Of a DNA stretch of 64,000 nucleotides, positions 34,020 to 42,961 are shown one piece after another. The stretch is from contig JACRJB010000014.1 of the NCBI GenBank assembly GCA_016215605.1, positions 310,001 to 374,000 on the forward strand, read 5' to 3'. The position numbers were made by a program, and so were the translations under genes. The DNA comes from Rhodopseudomonas palustris (lineage in GTDB: Bacteria > Pseudomonadota > Alphaproteobacteria > Rhizobiales > Xanthobacteraceae). The notes under the pieces were generated by a model. The model worked only from the letters and a program-made list of their open reading frames with translations. It was not told where the DNA came from and searched no databases. The first letter of the stretch is position 1, and each line of letters begins with the position of its first letter.

Positions 34020-34388
34020 ATGCGTTTGGTACGAAGACAGCGGGCTCTCTTCTGCATACTGCTTGCGGTCATGCTGGCCGTGCAGTTTGCGGGCAGTCTC
34101 GCGTCTCCTTGGGCCGAAGCGTCTGTTGCCCTCGACGCCCACCATCGGACCGTTCAGCCCCAGCACGTTCAAGGCGTGCCGAGCCCGTCTCATCACCAAC
34201 CGAACCACCACGCAGGGTTTCCCGGTAATTGCTGTGCTTTGCATGCAATCTTTTTGGGGATCATCGCCCAAGCAGCAGTCCCAGAGGCGATACTGGTCTC
34301 ATCCACGCGTCTCGTGATAGCGACTGACGTCACTCGTAGCATCGGCGCTGCGAGCCGGATTGATCGTCCGCCACGAGCTAGGATGTGA
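34020..34388 (+). CDS. His-rich membrane or exported protein with CC motif
   Basis: This is a 122-residue protein with an N-terminal hydrophobic segment (LFCILLAVMLAVQFAGSLA), a His-rich middle (DAHHRTVQPQHVQ, SPSHHQPNHHAGF), the motif NCCALHA and a second hydrophobic stretch. The layout recalls DUF2946/CopL-like proteins that open copper-resistance clusters, like the 16,803 protein. It precedes the TolC-like and multicopper oxidase genes. No clear ribosome site is seen. Confidence 0.5.
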   Translation: MRLVRRQRALFCILLAVMLAVQFAGSLASPWAEASVALDAHHRTVQPQHVQGVPSPSHHQPNHHAGFPGNCCALHAIFLGIIAQAAVPEAILVSSTRLVIATDVTRSIGAASRIDRPPRARM

Positions 34389-34588
34389 CATGGTCACGTG
34401 GGTGCATCTGACCCACTGATCGTCCGTCATACGCGAGGCACCGAACCTGTGCTCGCATCCGTGAAGCTACTCGCCCGTATGGCTGCAAGGTAGCTCATAG
34501 TCTCTCGTCCGCACCACCTGTCGCTTGCCCGTAACTGTAGATGCGTTCGCGACTTTCGGCGTGCCTTGGCTCACAAGTGAGACGTATC

Positions 34589-34882
34589 ATGATCTCTTCA
34601 CGATCTTTGCCATTGAACCGGCTATTTCGTCGCTCGATTGCGCTGGCGCATGTGTTACTTCTAGGCGCGTGGGTCGAACAACGAGACGCCGTGGTGGTGC
34701 CCTACAATCACCCGGCAAATCCGCATGCGCCTGCCGCGCCGCCCATTGCAATTCCCGGTATGCGCGGACCAGAACTCAAAGAAATCATCCCTGATCCCGC
34801 CAAGGAAACGCCAAGCTCCCCTCGATCAAGCGGGTCGTCGTCATCGGGTGACGGCGCGCGGACCCAACATCAACATTTCTGA
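34589..34882 (+). CDS. Short hydrophobic, Pro/Ser-rich protein
   Basis: This is a 97-residue ORF with an N-terminal hydrophobic segment (RRSIALAHVLLLGAWVEQ) and a Pro-rich tail (HPANPHAPAAPPIAIPG, then SSPRSSGSSSSGDG). The upstream ATG at 34541 is an alternative start. It ends 10 nt before the TolC-like gene, and its last bases overlap the ribosome site of that gene. No family is recognised; it may be a small periplasmic partner of the efflux channel. Confidence 0.45.
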   Translation: MISSRSLPLNRLFRRSIALAHVLLLGAWVEQRDAVVVPYNHPANPHAPAAPPIAIPGMRGPELKEIIPDPAKETPSSPRSSGSSSSGDGARTQHQHF

Positions 34883-34892
34883 GGAGAGGCTG

Positions 34893-36308
34893 ATGTTGGA
34901 TATGCGACGCTTTAGTGGATGTGCAATCGTACTGGCGGCGGTATCGCTGGTCGCGGGCTGCACAACATTGTCCCCCGCCGGCCCATTCACAGAGGTGGCG
35001 GACAAGGTTGAGCAACGGACAGGAAAGCACATTAGCTGGGATGCTGGCCAATACAACGATCCGGTCGTTCTTTCCGCGATCGAGGGGCACTTGTCTCGCC
35101 CTTTGACCGTTGAGCGGGCCGTCCAGATTGCGTTACTCAACAATCGAGAACTGCAAGCCACTTACGCAAATCTCGGGATCGCGCAAGCCAATCTCGTTCA
35201 GGCCGAGCTCTGGAAAAATCCCATTCTCAATGGAGCGGTGACGTTTCCGCTTGCCGGAGGCGCCCCGGACTATAGCTTCGACCTGGCCCTAAAGTTCATC
35301 GACCTTCTATACATTCCACTGCGCAAGAGTGTCGCGGAATCTCAGCTTGAAGAGACGAAGCTCCAGGTTACGGCCGACGTTGTTCGCGTCGCCGGACAGA
35401 CCTACGTAGCATTCATCGACTATCTGACCGAGCGGCAGCGTCTCGCCGTCCTGACTGAAGCAGTGAAAGCAGCTGCTGCCACCGTTGAATCCGGGCGAGC
35501 ATTGAGACTAGCCGGCAATATCAGCGAGTATGATCTCGAGGCTGAAATAGCGCAGCAAGTGCAGGGCGCCACAGAACTGGCCCGCGCTCAGATTGGCGTT
35601 GCGCAGGCGCGTGAGCGCGTCAATCAGCTCTTAGGACTGACGGGGCAACAGACGCAATGGCATTCAGCCAGCAGGCTGCCAGCGATGGCGGCACGCGATC
35701 CGTCTACTGTCGACGTTGAACGCAAAGCCATCGAAGCGAGCCTCGATCTGGCCGCAGTCAGGCAGCAGATCATTACGACCGGGCGAAAGTACCGGGTCGT
35801 CGACGTCACCTCGCTGGTGCCGCAACTCGATTTGGGTGGCGAAGCCGCGCGGACAACGGGTGAGAACGAGGCTGGCCCGACCTTTGCCGTGGAACTCCCG
35901 GTGTTCGACTGGGGGCAAGCAAAAAGAGAGCAGGCGCGGATGGAAATCCTGAAGGCACGAGACGAGTTCACTGCGCTCGCGGTGCATATTCGGTCGCTTG
36001 CGCGGCTGCAGCGAGCCAAGCTTTTGTCTGCGCGGCAAACGGCGGCCTACTACACGACGACGGTGGTCCCCCAGGCGCAGCGTCTGCTCGAAACCGCCGT
36101 GAAGCAATACAATGTGATGCAGCTCGGAGTTTTTCAGTTGCTGCAAGCAAGAGACCGCCAGATCCGCGCAAGCCTTGAGTATGTTGCGGCGCTGTCCACC
36201 TATTGGAAAGAGCGCGCGAGGCTGGCACAGATCCTTGCGGGAAAGGTGCCAGACGAACCGGCAAGAACACCGGGAACTTCTGCGGTATCGGGCGCTCCAG
36301 GCCCATGA
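34893..36308 (+). CDS. TolC-family outer-membrane lipoprotein (CusC-like)
   Basis: This is a 471-residue protein with a lipobox ending at Cys23 (VSLVAGCTTL) and the two-fold TolC architecture (LTVERAVQIALLNNRELQATYANLGIAQANLVQ; later RLLETAVKQYNVMQLGVFQLLQARD). The ATG at 34893 is placed 6 nt after GAGGAG. No RND pump gene is beside it, so it may serve the CusBA pump at 17.8-22.4 kb or act with the multicopper oxidase, which follows 10 nt downstream. TolC-oxidase pairs are frequent in copper islands. Confidence 0.88.
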   Translation: MLDMRRFSGCAIVLAAVSLVAGCTTLSPAGPFTEVADKVEQRTGKHISWDAGQYNDPVVLSAIEGHLSRPLTVERAVQIALLNNRELQATYANLGIAQANLVQAELWKNPILNGAVTFPLAGGAPDYSFDLALKFIDLLYIPLRKSVAESQLEETKLQVTADVVRVAGQTYVAFIDYLTERQRLAVLTEAVKAAAATVESGRALRLAGNISEYDLEAEIAQQVQGATELARAQIGVAQARERVNQLLGLTGQQTQWHSASRLPAMAARDPSTVDVERKAIEASLDLAAVRQQIITTGRKYRVVDVTSLVPQLDLGGEAARTTGENEAGPTFAVELPVFDWGQAKREQARMEILKARDEFTALAVHIRSLARLQRAKLLSARQTAAYYTTTVVPQAQRLLETAVKQYNVMQLGVFQLLQARDRQIRASLEYVAALSTYWKERARLAQILAGKVPDEPARTPGTSAVSGAPGP

Positions 36309-36318
36309 GGAACCAGTC

Positions 36319-37881
36319 ATGAAAATCTCTCGGCGAAAGGTGGTGGCTGCCTCCGGCGCGGTCATCGCAGGAGTAGCGTTGGAGCGTGGATCCGTGCTGG
36401 CGCAAACGACTCATGAGGAGCACCAGACGCAGATGCTCCAACCCGCTCCGCAGGCGCGAAACGGCCCTGACTCGCATTGGATCGATGTTGCCAAGGGAAC
36501 ACAGCACCCGGCTCGGACCATTCCGCCAGGAGAGGCGGTTCCTCCAGGCGAGCCGGGAAGAGATTACAATCCGGTTATCACGCCGAACGGGATCACGTTG
36601 CCATTCAAGCTAATTGACGGGGTCAAGGTGTTCCATCTCGTCGCCGAAGAGGTCACCCACGAATTTGCCCCCGGTTTGAAAGTCAAGCTGTGGGGCTTCA
36701 ATGGGCGGGTTCATGGGCCGACGATTGAAGCAGTCGAAGGTGACCTCATACGCATTTACGTCACCAATAAGTTGCCTGAGGCGACGTCGGTCCATTGGCA
36801 CGGCATTATCCTGCCAAATGGCATGGATGGTGTTGGCGGACTTAACCAGAGAACCATCCGTCCCGGCGAGACCTTCAAGTACGAGTACCCATTGCTTCAG
36901 TACGGTACGCACATGTACCACTCGCACTTCGACGAGATGACGCAGATGGGGCTTGGCGTCATGGGCCTCTTCATCATCCATCCAAGGCGTCCCGCCGAAC
37001 CGCGACCCGATCGCGATTTCGCAATCATGTTGAGCGAGTGGGACGTCAAGCCTGGTGCGTATCGCCCAGACCCGAGGGTCTTTGCAGGCTTCAACACGCT
37101 CACATTCAATGCCAAATCCTTTCCAGCGACCGAGCCGCTGGTGGCGAAGCGCGGCGACCGGGTTCGCATCCGGCTCGGCAACCTTGGGGCCATGGATCAC
37201 CACCCGATCCATTTGCATGGACATTCGTTCTGGGTAACCCAAAGCGATGGTGGACTTATCCCGACATCGGCACGTTGGCCAGAAACCACTGTTCTGGTTT
37301 CGGTGGGTCAATCTCGAACTGTGGATTTCGTGGCTGACAATCCTGGTGATTGGGCGTTTCACTGCCATATGACGCATCATGTGATGAATCAGATGGGACA
37401 CGAGGGGCCCAACCTGATTGGGGTCGATCCACACAAGCTGAGCCAAGCTGTTAAGCCACTCATTCCTGGTTTCATGCCAATGGGCACGAGCGGAATGGGC
37501 GACATGAGCCAGACGCCTACGGAAAGAGGCTCGGGCGACAACATGAGAATGAGCATGCCCGGCATGGCCCATGGCGGCATGCATGGAGACAGCGGCGCAA
37601 TGGCTGTGCCGAAAAACAGCATTGCAATGATGGGCGGTCCTGGGCCGTATGGCACGATAGACATGGGCGGCATGCTCGCCGTCTTTAAAGTACGTGAAAA
37701 GTTAGAGAGCTATGCAGATCCTGGTTGGTATGAGCCGCCTGCTGGCACGGTGGCGCAGGTCGCAAGCGAGCAGGATCTCCAAAGGGACGGAATAGTAATC
37801 AACGCCCAACGGTCCGATCGTGCTCAGACCGCGAAATCGCCGAAAATGGATCACATGAATATGCCGGGGATGAAACACTAG
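36319..37881 (+). CDS. Multicopper oxidase (copper resistance CopA/CueO type)
   Basis: This is a 520-residue protein with a twin-arginine-like signal (SRRKVVAASGAVIAG). All copper-binding motifs are present: HWHG (about residue 159), HMYHSHFDE, DHHPIHLHGHSF and HCHMTHHVM (about 348). The C-terminal 150 residues are Met-rich (MGTSGMGDMSQ, MRMSMPGMAHGGMHGD, MDHMNMPGMKH), which suits Cu(I) capture. It oxidises toxic Cu(I) to Cu(II) in the periplasm. It lies directly after the TolC-like lipoprotein gene. Confidence 0.92.
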   Translation: MKISRRKVVAASGAVIAGVALERGSVLAQTTHEEHQTQMLQPAPQARNGPDSHWIDVAKGTQHPARTIPPGEAVPPGEPGRDYNPVITPNGITLPFKLIDGVKVFHLVAEEVTHEFAPGLKVKLWGFNGRVHGPTIEAVEGDLIRIYVTNKLPEATSVHWHGIILPNGMDGVGGLNQRTIRPGETFKYEYPLLQYGTHMYHSHFDEMTQMGLGVMGLFIIHPRRPAEPRPDRDFAIMLSEWDVKPGAYRPDPRVFAGFNTLTFNAKSFPATEPLVAKRGDRVRIRLGNLGAMDHHPIHLHGHSFWVTQSDGGLIPTSARWPETTVLVSVGQSRTVDFVADNPGDWAFHCHMTHHVMNQMGHEGPNLIGVDPHKLSQAVKPLIPGFMPMGTSGMGDMSQTPTERGSGDNMRMSMPGMAHGGMHGDSGAMAVPKNSIAMMGGPGPYGTIDMGGMLAVFKVREKLESYADPGWYEPPAGTVAQVASEQDLQRDGIVINAQRSDRAQTAKSPKMDHMNMPGMKH

Positions 37882-37950
37882 CTACCACACCACGTGCTGG
37901 ACCTCGTCACAACATAACGGCGGCACTACAGGCAACACACGGAAATCGGT

Positions 37951-38223
37951 ATGATACATCAGAATACGACAGCGTCGACTATCATTTGTTTCGCGATTAT
38001 CTCAACGCCGCTATCTTCTGTTGTGGCTCATGAGGGACACAAGATGGAATGTAGCGACGCTTCAATGAGGGCAATGAAGGCGGATATTCAGGCGATGCCT
38101 GACGGCTCTTCCAAAGTTGCCGCTGACAAGGAGATGAGATCGGCTGAAGCCATGTTGCAAAAGAAAGATATGAAAGCCTGCGCGGTTCATTTGATGAACG
38201 CCATGGAAGAAGCAGAGAAGTAG
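37951..38223 (+). CDS. Small exported His/Met-containing protein
   Basis: This is a 90-residue protein with a signal peptide (TIICFAIISTPLSSVVAHEGH) and a helical mature part (ASMRAMKADIQAMPDGSSKVAADKEMRSAEAMLQKKD), ending with CAVHLMNAMEEAEK. Two Cys are present in the mature form. Similar short proteins occur beside copper oxidases in alphaproteobacteria. The function is unknown; a periplasmic copper-binding role is likely but not shown. Confidence 0.65.
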   Translation: MIHQNTTASTIICFAIISTPLSSVVAHEGHKMECSDASMRAMKADIQAMPDGSSKVAADKEMRSAEAMLQKKDMKACAVHLMNAMEEAEK

Positions 38224-38251
38224 CCAGCGTGTCTCGGCCATTTGTGAGGCC

Positions 38252-38866
38252 TTGATCAGGTTGCTGACTGGAAGTGAGGGAATTCTTCGCTTGTCTAAAT
38301 CGGGTTTCAGGAGATTGTGCGGGATTGCGGCGAGCATTGTCGTTTTAGTCTTGGCATTCGTCGGTGCAGGATGGGTTTTCGTCCATAGCGGGGCGTTCGA
38401 CATCGCCGCGGATAATCCACATAGTCAGCCGGTTTACTGGTTGATGCAAAAAGTCCGCGAATACTCGATTGCCGCGCGCGCCATCGATCCCATCCCTGGT
38501 GACCTCGCGGACGAGAAGCGCATTGCTTCGGGCGCGGGCCAATACGCGGAGATGTGCGCAAGTTGCCATCTCGCTCCCGGCATGAAGCGGACCGAGATCA
38601 GTCGCGGTCTTTATCCGAGAGCGCCTGAGCTCAGGCGCGGAACCACTCTGAATCCGGCTGAACAATTCTGGGTGATGAAGCATGGCATTAAAATGACGGG
38701 CATGCCGGCTTGGGGCGCCACCCACGATGACGATGTTCTCTGGGATGTGGTTGCTTTTTTACGCAAGCTCCCGGAGCTTACCCGTGAGCAGTATCAGGCC
38801 CTGGTCAGAGCTGCGCCAAAAACGCACGATATGCAGCAAATGGACATGGGTGATCCGGGAAGATGA
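38252..38866 (+). CDS. Membrane-anchored monoheme cytochrome c
   Basis: The protein has up to 204 residues with one heme site (CASCH in AEMCASCHLAPGMKRTE) and a distal Met candidate in GIKMTGMPAWG. A membrane anchor precedes it (IAASIVVLVLAFVGAGWVFV). Only weak starts (TTG at 38252 or 38291) are available, so the exact start is unsure. A paralogue lies at 41,968. It may take electrons from the multicopper oxidase branch or serve copper-linked respiration. Its stop overlaps the DUF2933 gene (ATGA). Confidence 0.8.
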   Translation: MIRLLTGSEGILRLSKSGFRRLCGIAASIVVLVLAFVGAGWVFVHSGAFDIAADNPHSQPVYWLMQKVREYSIAARAIDPIPGDLADEKRIASGAGQYAEMCASCHLAPGMKRTEISRGLYPRAPELRRGTTLNPAEQFWVMKHGIKMTGMPAWGATHDDDVLWDVVAFLRKLPELTREQYQALVRAAPKTHDMQQMDMGDPGR

Positions 38867-39129
38867 TCCGAGTAGTACGACTAGCCATGGTGTTTGAGGT
38901 GCGTCGACAAAAGACGCCATTCCTGATCACGCTCGCGGTCGGCGGCGTGGCGATCGTCTGGCTTTGGCCGAAGCACCAGGGCCATCTGGCAGTCGTGCTG
39001 CCGTATCTGTTTCTGCTGGCCTGCCCGTTGATGCACCTGTTCCACCATCATGGCCACCATGGCCGCGCAGGGCCGTCCGCAGCGCCGAGCGCCGAAGGCG
39101 GACGCGACGAATCGAGGGGCGATGCGTGA
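38863..39129 (+). CDS. DUF2933-like small membrane protein
   Basis: This is an 88-residue protein with two membrane helices (PFLITLAVGGVAIVWLWP and LAVVLPYLFLLACPLMHLF), followed at once by a His cluster (HLFHHHGHHG). CPLMHLFHHHGHH is typical of DUF2933 proteins in heavy-metal clusters. It is coupled to the cytochrome c by an ATGA overlap and overlaps the next gene by 8 nt. Confidence 0.75.
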   Translation: MIRVVRLAMVFEVRRQKTPFLITLAVGGVAIVWLWPKHQGHLAVVLPYLFLLACPLMHLFHHHGHHGRAGPSAAPSAEGGRDESRGDA

Positions 39130-39601
39130 GAGCGCGATGAGGCGTCCACGACGATCGGCCACGATCGGATACCTGGCGCTGTCGGCATGGGGCCTCGCGC
39201 AAGCGATCATCGGCCTCTACTTCCTGCTGCTCCGGCCCACGCTGCTACCGGAAGACATCCGCTTCATGGGTCTGTCGTCCTCCGACGCCGCGGTTCTGAC
39301 CGCCAGGATCGGCCCATGGTTGAACCACGTGTTCGTGGTGCTCGGCGGCCAGATATTGGCGACGGGCGTCGTCATCCTGGCTCTCGCGTCGGTCTCGAAG
39401 AAACCGCCGCCGCGCGTCGTCTCGGCGGCCGTGCTCGTCTCGGGCCTGGCGTCGATCGGCCTCATGACCTGGGTGAACTTCCTGCTCCGATCCGACTTCA
39501 GATGGGTACTCTTTGCCGTGGCTTCGCTGTGGGCTTTTGGAGCGTCGGCGCTGCTGGTCGGAGCGAGCCGGCCCGAGCTGCAGGGGAGACCGGACGGGTA
39601 G
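39122..39601 (+). CDS. Four-helix membrane protein of unknown function
   Basis: This is a 159-residue protein with four membrane segments (for example YLALSAWGLAQAIIGLYFLLL and WLNHVFVVLGGQILATGVVILALA). A second start at 39137 is possible. It overlaps the DUF2933 gene and ends 52 nt before the copper ATPase. No metal-binding motif is visible and I do not recognise the family. GC content is higher here than in the block to the left. Confidence 0.6.
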   Translation: MRESAMRRPRRSATIGYLALSAWGLAQAIIGLYFLLLRPTLLPEDIRFMGLSSSDAAVLTARIGPWLNHVFVVLGGQILATGVVILALASVSKKPPPRVVSAAVLVSGLASIGLMTWVNFLLRSDFRWVLFAVASLWAFGASALLVGASRPELQGRPDG

Positions 39602-39653
39602 CCGGCATCCCCGGTGTACTTAGCTTCAAAACCTCGAGTGAAGGACGCCCCCG

Positions 39654-41867
39654 ATGGTTGACAGACAAACAGCCGAGGCGACGAATCAGCATCACCATGA
39701 GGCGCACGGACCCGAGCACACCGACCGCCGGCCACGACCGGCCCGGCCTGCGGCGGATACGATCTACACCTGCCCGATGCATCCACAGATCAGGCAGCCC
39801 GGCCCGGGCAGTTGCCCGATCTGCGGCATGGCGCTGGAACCGGAGCTTGCGGCCCCCGAAACAGGGGCCAGCCCCGAATTGATCGACATGAGGCGCCGCT
39901 TCTGGATCGGCCTGGCGTTGTCAGTGCCGGTCGTGATCATCGAGATGGGCGGGCATCTCGTCGGCGCCCACGGTTGGATCGACCAGGGCCTGTCGAACTG
40001 GATACAGTTCGGCCTCGCCACGCCGGTCGTGCTCTGGGCGGGCTGGCCGTTCTTCGAACGCGGCTGGCGATCGGTCGTGACGCTGAACCTCAACATGTTC
40101 ACGCTGATCGCGATGGGCACGGGCGTCGCCTGGATCTACAGCGTGGTCGCCACGGTGACGCCCGGCGTGTTTCCCCCGACCTTCAGGCAGCACGACGGCG
40201 CCGTCGCGGTCTACTTCGAGGCGGCCGCGGTCATCACGGTCCTCGTACTGCTGGGCCAGGTGCTCGAACTGCGGGCCAGGGAGGCGACGTCGGGCGCCAT
40301 CAAGGCGCTCCTCGACCTGGCGCCCAAGACGGCCCGGCGCCTGCGCGCGGACGGCTCCGACGAGCAGGTGGAGATCGCCGTGCTGCAGGTCGACGACCGC
40401 GTCCGGGTGCGGCCGGGCGAGAAGGTGCCCGTCGACGGCACGATCGTCGAGGGACGCTCCTCGCTGGACGAGTCGATGGTGACCGGCGAGTCCATGCCGG
40501 TCGGAAGGGACGTCGGCGGCAAGGTCATCGGCGGCACCCTCAACCAGAGCGGCAGCTTCGTGATGCGCGCCGAAAAGGTCGGGCGCGACACCATGCTGTC
40601 CCAGATTGTCGACATGGTCGCACAGGCGCAGCGGTCCCGGGCACCCATCCAGCGCATCGCCGACCAGGTCGCCGCGTGGTTCGTCCCCGCCGTCATCGCG
40701 ACCGCCCTGGTCGCGTTCGGGGCCTGGGCGATCTACGGCCCCGAGCCTCGCCTCTCGTTCGGTCTGCTTGCGGCGGTGTGCGTCCTGATCATCGCGTGTC
40801 CTTGCGCCCTCGGCCTGGCCACGCCGATGTCCATCATGGTTGGCGTCGGTCGGGGCGCGCAGGCGGGCGTTCTCATCAAGAACGCCGAAGCGCTCGAACG
40901 AATGGAGCGTATCGACACGCTGGTGATCGACAAGACCGGCACGCTGACCGAAGGTAGGCCAAAGGTGGTCGCCGTCGTGACGACAGGCGGCGTGTCCGAG
41001 AACGAACTCCTGCGCCTTGCCGCTTCCATCGAGCGCAGCAGCGAACATCCGTTGGCTGCCGCCATCGTCGCCGAGGCGGCGAAGCGCGGGATAGGTCTCG
41101 GCGAGGTTCGCGATTTCGACGCGCCGGCCGGGAAGGGCGTTAGCGGCAAGGTGGACGACCGCGACGTGCTGATCGGCAACGTGGCGTTTCTAAGAGCTGC
41201 CGACGTCGACACGGGCGCGCTCGCCTCGGAGGCCGATCGGCTGCGCAACGAAGGCGCGACCGTCATCGACGTCGCGGTCGACGCTCATCTGGCCGGCATC
41301 GTCGCGATCGCCGACCCTGTGAAGGAGACGACCCCGGCAGCGCTGCGGAGCCTCGGAGAGGAAGGCGTGAGGGTGATCATGCTGACGGGCGACAATCGCG
41401 TGACGGCCAAGGCCGTAGCCGGCCGGCTCGGAATCGAGGAGGTCGAGGCGGAGGTCCAACCTCAGCAGAAGGGCGCCATCATCGCCAGGCTGAAGCAGGA
41501 AGGGCGCGTGGTCGCCATGGCCGGAGACGGCGTCAACGACGCCCCCGCGCTGGCGGCCGCCGAGGTGGGCATCGCCATGGGGACCGGCACCGACGTGGCG
41601 ATGGAGAGCGCGGGCGTCACGCTCCTGAAGGGCGATCTCGGCGGCATCGTCCGGGCGCGCCGTCTGTCGCGGGCGACCATGCGCAACATCCGCCAGAACC
41701 TCTTCTTCGCGTTCGTCTACAACGCGGCCGGCATCCCGATCGCCGCCGGAGCGCTGTATCCGACCTTCGGCATTCTCCTGTCGCCGATCGTCGCCGCCGC
41801 GGCGATGGCGCTGTCCTCGATCAGCGTCGTCGGCAATGCGCTTCGGCTGAAGGCGGTCAGAATCTAG
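39654..41867 (+). CDS. copA: Cu(I)-exporting P1B-type ATPase
   Basis: This is a 737-residue pump with TGES, the transmembrane CPC (about residue 382), DKTGT (phosphorylated Asp about 426) and GDGVND. Membrane motifs [11 protein letters not shown] and [14 protein letters not shown] are those of the Cu(I) class P1B-1. The N-terminus has no HMA (CxxC ferredoxin-like) domain. Instead it has a His-rich start (NQHHHEAH) and one heavy-metal-binding domain ([22 protein letters not shown]). AAGGA precedes the ATG. It moves Cu(I) from the cytoplasm to the periplasm, where the oxidase and CusBA act. Confidence 0.95.
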   Translation: MVDRQTAEATNQHHHEAHGPEHTDRRPRPARPAADTIYTCPMHPQIRQPGPGSCPICGMALEPELAAPETGASPELIDMRRRFWIGLALSVPVVIIEMGGHLVGAHGWIDQGLSNWIQFGLATPVVLWAGWPFFERGWRSVVTLNLNMFTLIAMGTGVAWIYSVVATVTPGVFPPTFRQHDGAVAVYFEAAAVITVLVLLGQVLELRAREATSGAIKALLDLAPKTARRLRADGSDEQVEIAVLQVDDRVRVRPGEKVPVDGTIVEGRSSLDESMVTGESMPVGRDVGGKVIGGTLNQSGSFVMRAEKVGRDTMLSQIVDMVAQAQRSRAPIQRIADQVAAWFVPAVIATALVAFGAWAIYGPEPRLSFGLLAAVCVLIIACPCALGLATPMSIMVGVGRGAQAGVLIKNAEALERMERIDTLVIDKTGTLTEGRPKVVAVVTTGGVSENELLRLAASIERSSEHPLAAAIVAEAAKRGIGLGEVRDFDAPAGKGVSGKVDDRDVLIGNVAFLRAADVDTGALASEADRLRNEGATVIDVAVDAHLAGIVAIADPVKETTPAALRSLGEEGVRVIMLTGDNRVTAKAVAGRLGIEEVEAEVQPQQKGAIIARLKQEGRVVAMAGDGVNDAPALAAAEVGIAMGTGTDVAMESAGVTLLKGDLGGIVRARRLSRATMRNIRQNLFFAFVYNAAGIPIAAGALYPTFGILLSPIVAAAAMALSSISVVGNALRLKAVRI

Positions 41868-41967
41868 CTACTCCGGCGCCGGGATCGGGCAGCGGACTTC
41901 GATCGTTGGGCGGAGTGGTGCGTTTATCGGGGCGCCCGTCGAAAACCCGAGACACCGGAGTGACGAA

Positions 41968-42558
41968 ATGAAGAGCGCTATGATCGCCGTCGGCGTGGTT
42001 TGCCTGATCCTGCTCGGCGGCGCGCTTGCGGCCTGGAGCGGCCTGTACAGCGTGGCGGCAATCGCGCCCGCGAACTTGGCCGAGACTGGACTCCTGCACT
42101 GGGTGATGCGCTAAGCCGTGCGGATGCACGCCGCCGGCGGGGGCATCGTCGTGCCCAACGATCTTGCATCTCGGGCCTCGAAAGGAGCCCGCGATTTCGA
42201 CGAAATGTGTACGACATGCCATGGCGCGCCCGGGAAGGAGCGAAGCGAGATCGGCGTCGGGTTGAACCCGCAGCCGCCGAAACTGGAGGATGTCGGGCCG
42301 ACCTGGTCTCCGTCGGAGATGTTCTTGATCGTGAATAACGGAATACGGATGACGGGAATGCCCGTGTTCGGACCAACCCACGACGACGAGCGCCTCTGGT
42401 CCATCAAAGCGTTCGCCGGGGGCTTGCTGCGGATGGACCCCGACGCCTACGCAAAGACGTTGGAGGCGGCGGAGCCGGACGACGCTTCGGATCAGTACCC
42501 GCACCATTATGAGGGCGCGCATTCACACGGCAGCGGCTACCATCACCAAGACAAGTAG
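41968..42558 (+). pseudogene. Monoheme cytochrome c with in-frame TAA
   Basis: The anchor part (MKSAMIAVGVVCLILLGGALAAWSG) and the heme part (CTTCH, RMTGMPVFGPTHDDERLW) are in the same frame, interrupted only by TAA at 42112-42114 after LHWVMR. Alignment with the paralogue at 38,252 (PVYWLMQKVREYS) shows that this codon should be an amino acid; TAC or TAT (Tyr) is one base away. The C-terminus is His-rich (HHYEGAHSHGSGYHHQ). A start at GTG 42118 would lack the signal and anchor, so the product is probably lost. Confidence 0.8.
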
Positions 42559-42641
42559 CTCCTTAGCATCCCGACCATAGGAACCGACATCGCGGCGAAC
42601 CGTTTGAGGTCCAGTCCAACCTCGACAGACGGGAGCGTCTG

Positions 42642-42961
42642 ATGAGGAGCAATTTCGCGGTCATGATGACGGCCATCCTGCTGTCGACCGGGGCGGTCCG
42701 TGCGGGCGATGCGATTGGTGCCTACAGATCCTCGATGGATAGGATGAACGCCGATATCAAGATCGGGATGGAGGATTCCGACCCCACCAGATCATGGGCA
42801 AAGATGATGGTTGCTCATCATCATGGCGCAACGGTTATGAGCAGGACCGTCCTGGAGGAGACGAAGGATCCGATCATCCGGCGGATGCCGAAAAATCTGT
42901 CAAGGGGCAGACCGAAGAGCAGAAGACGGTGGAGGATTGGATCGCCAGGCACGTTAAATAG
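42642..42961 (+). pseudogene. DUF305 protein, frameshifted
   Basis: A signal peptide and the DUF305 core (MDRMNADIKIGMEDSDPTRSWAKMMVAHHHGATVMSRTVL) are intact to DPIIRRM. Near 42886 one base is missing. In the next frame the expected tail EKSVKGQTEEQKTVEDWIARH runs to a TAG at 42959-42961, the normal family end. The actual frame runs on into unrelated sequence. It is the second DUF305 gene in the island; the intact copy is at 33,360. Confidence 0.85.

Noticed and set aside
37230-37260. GTAACC inside the multicopper oxidase gene
   Set aside because: It lies within a coding region and no CGAA follows at 16 nt.
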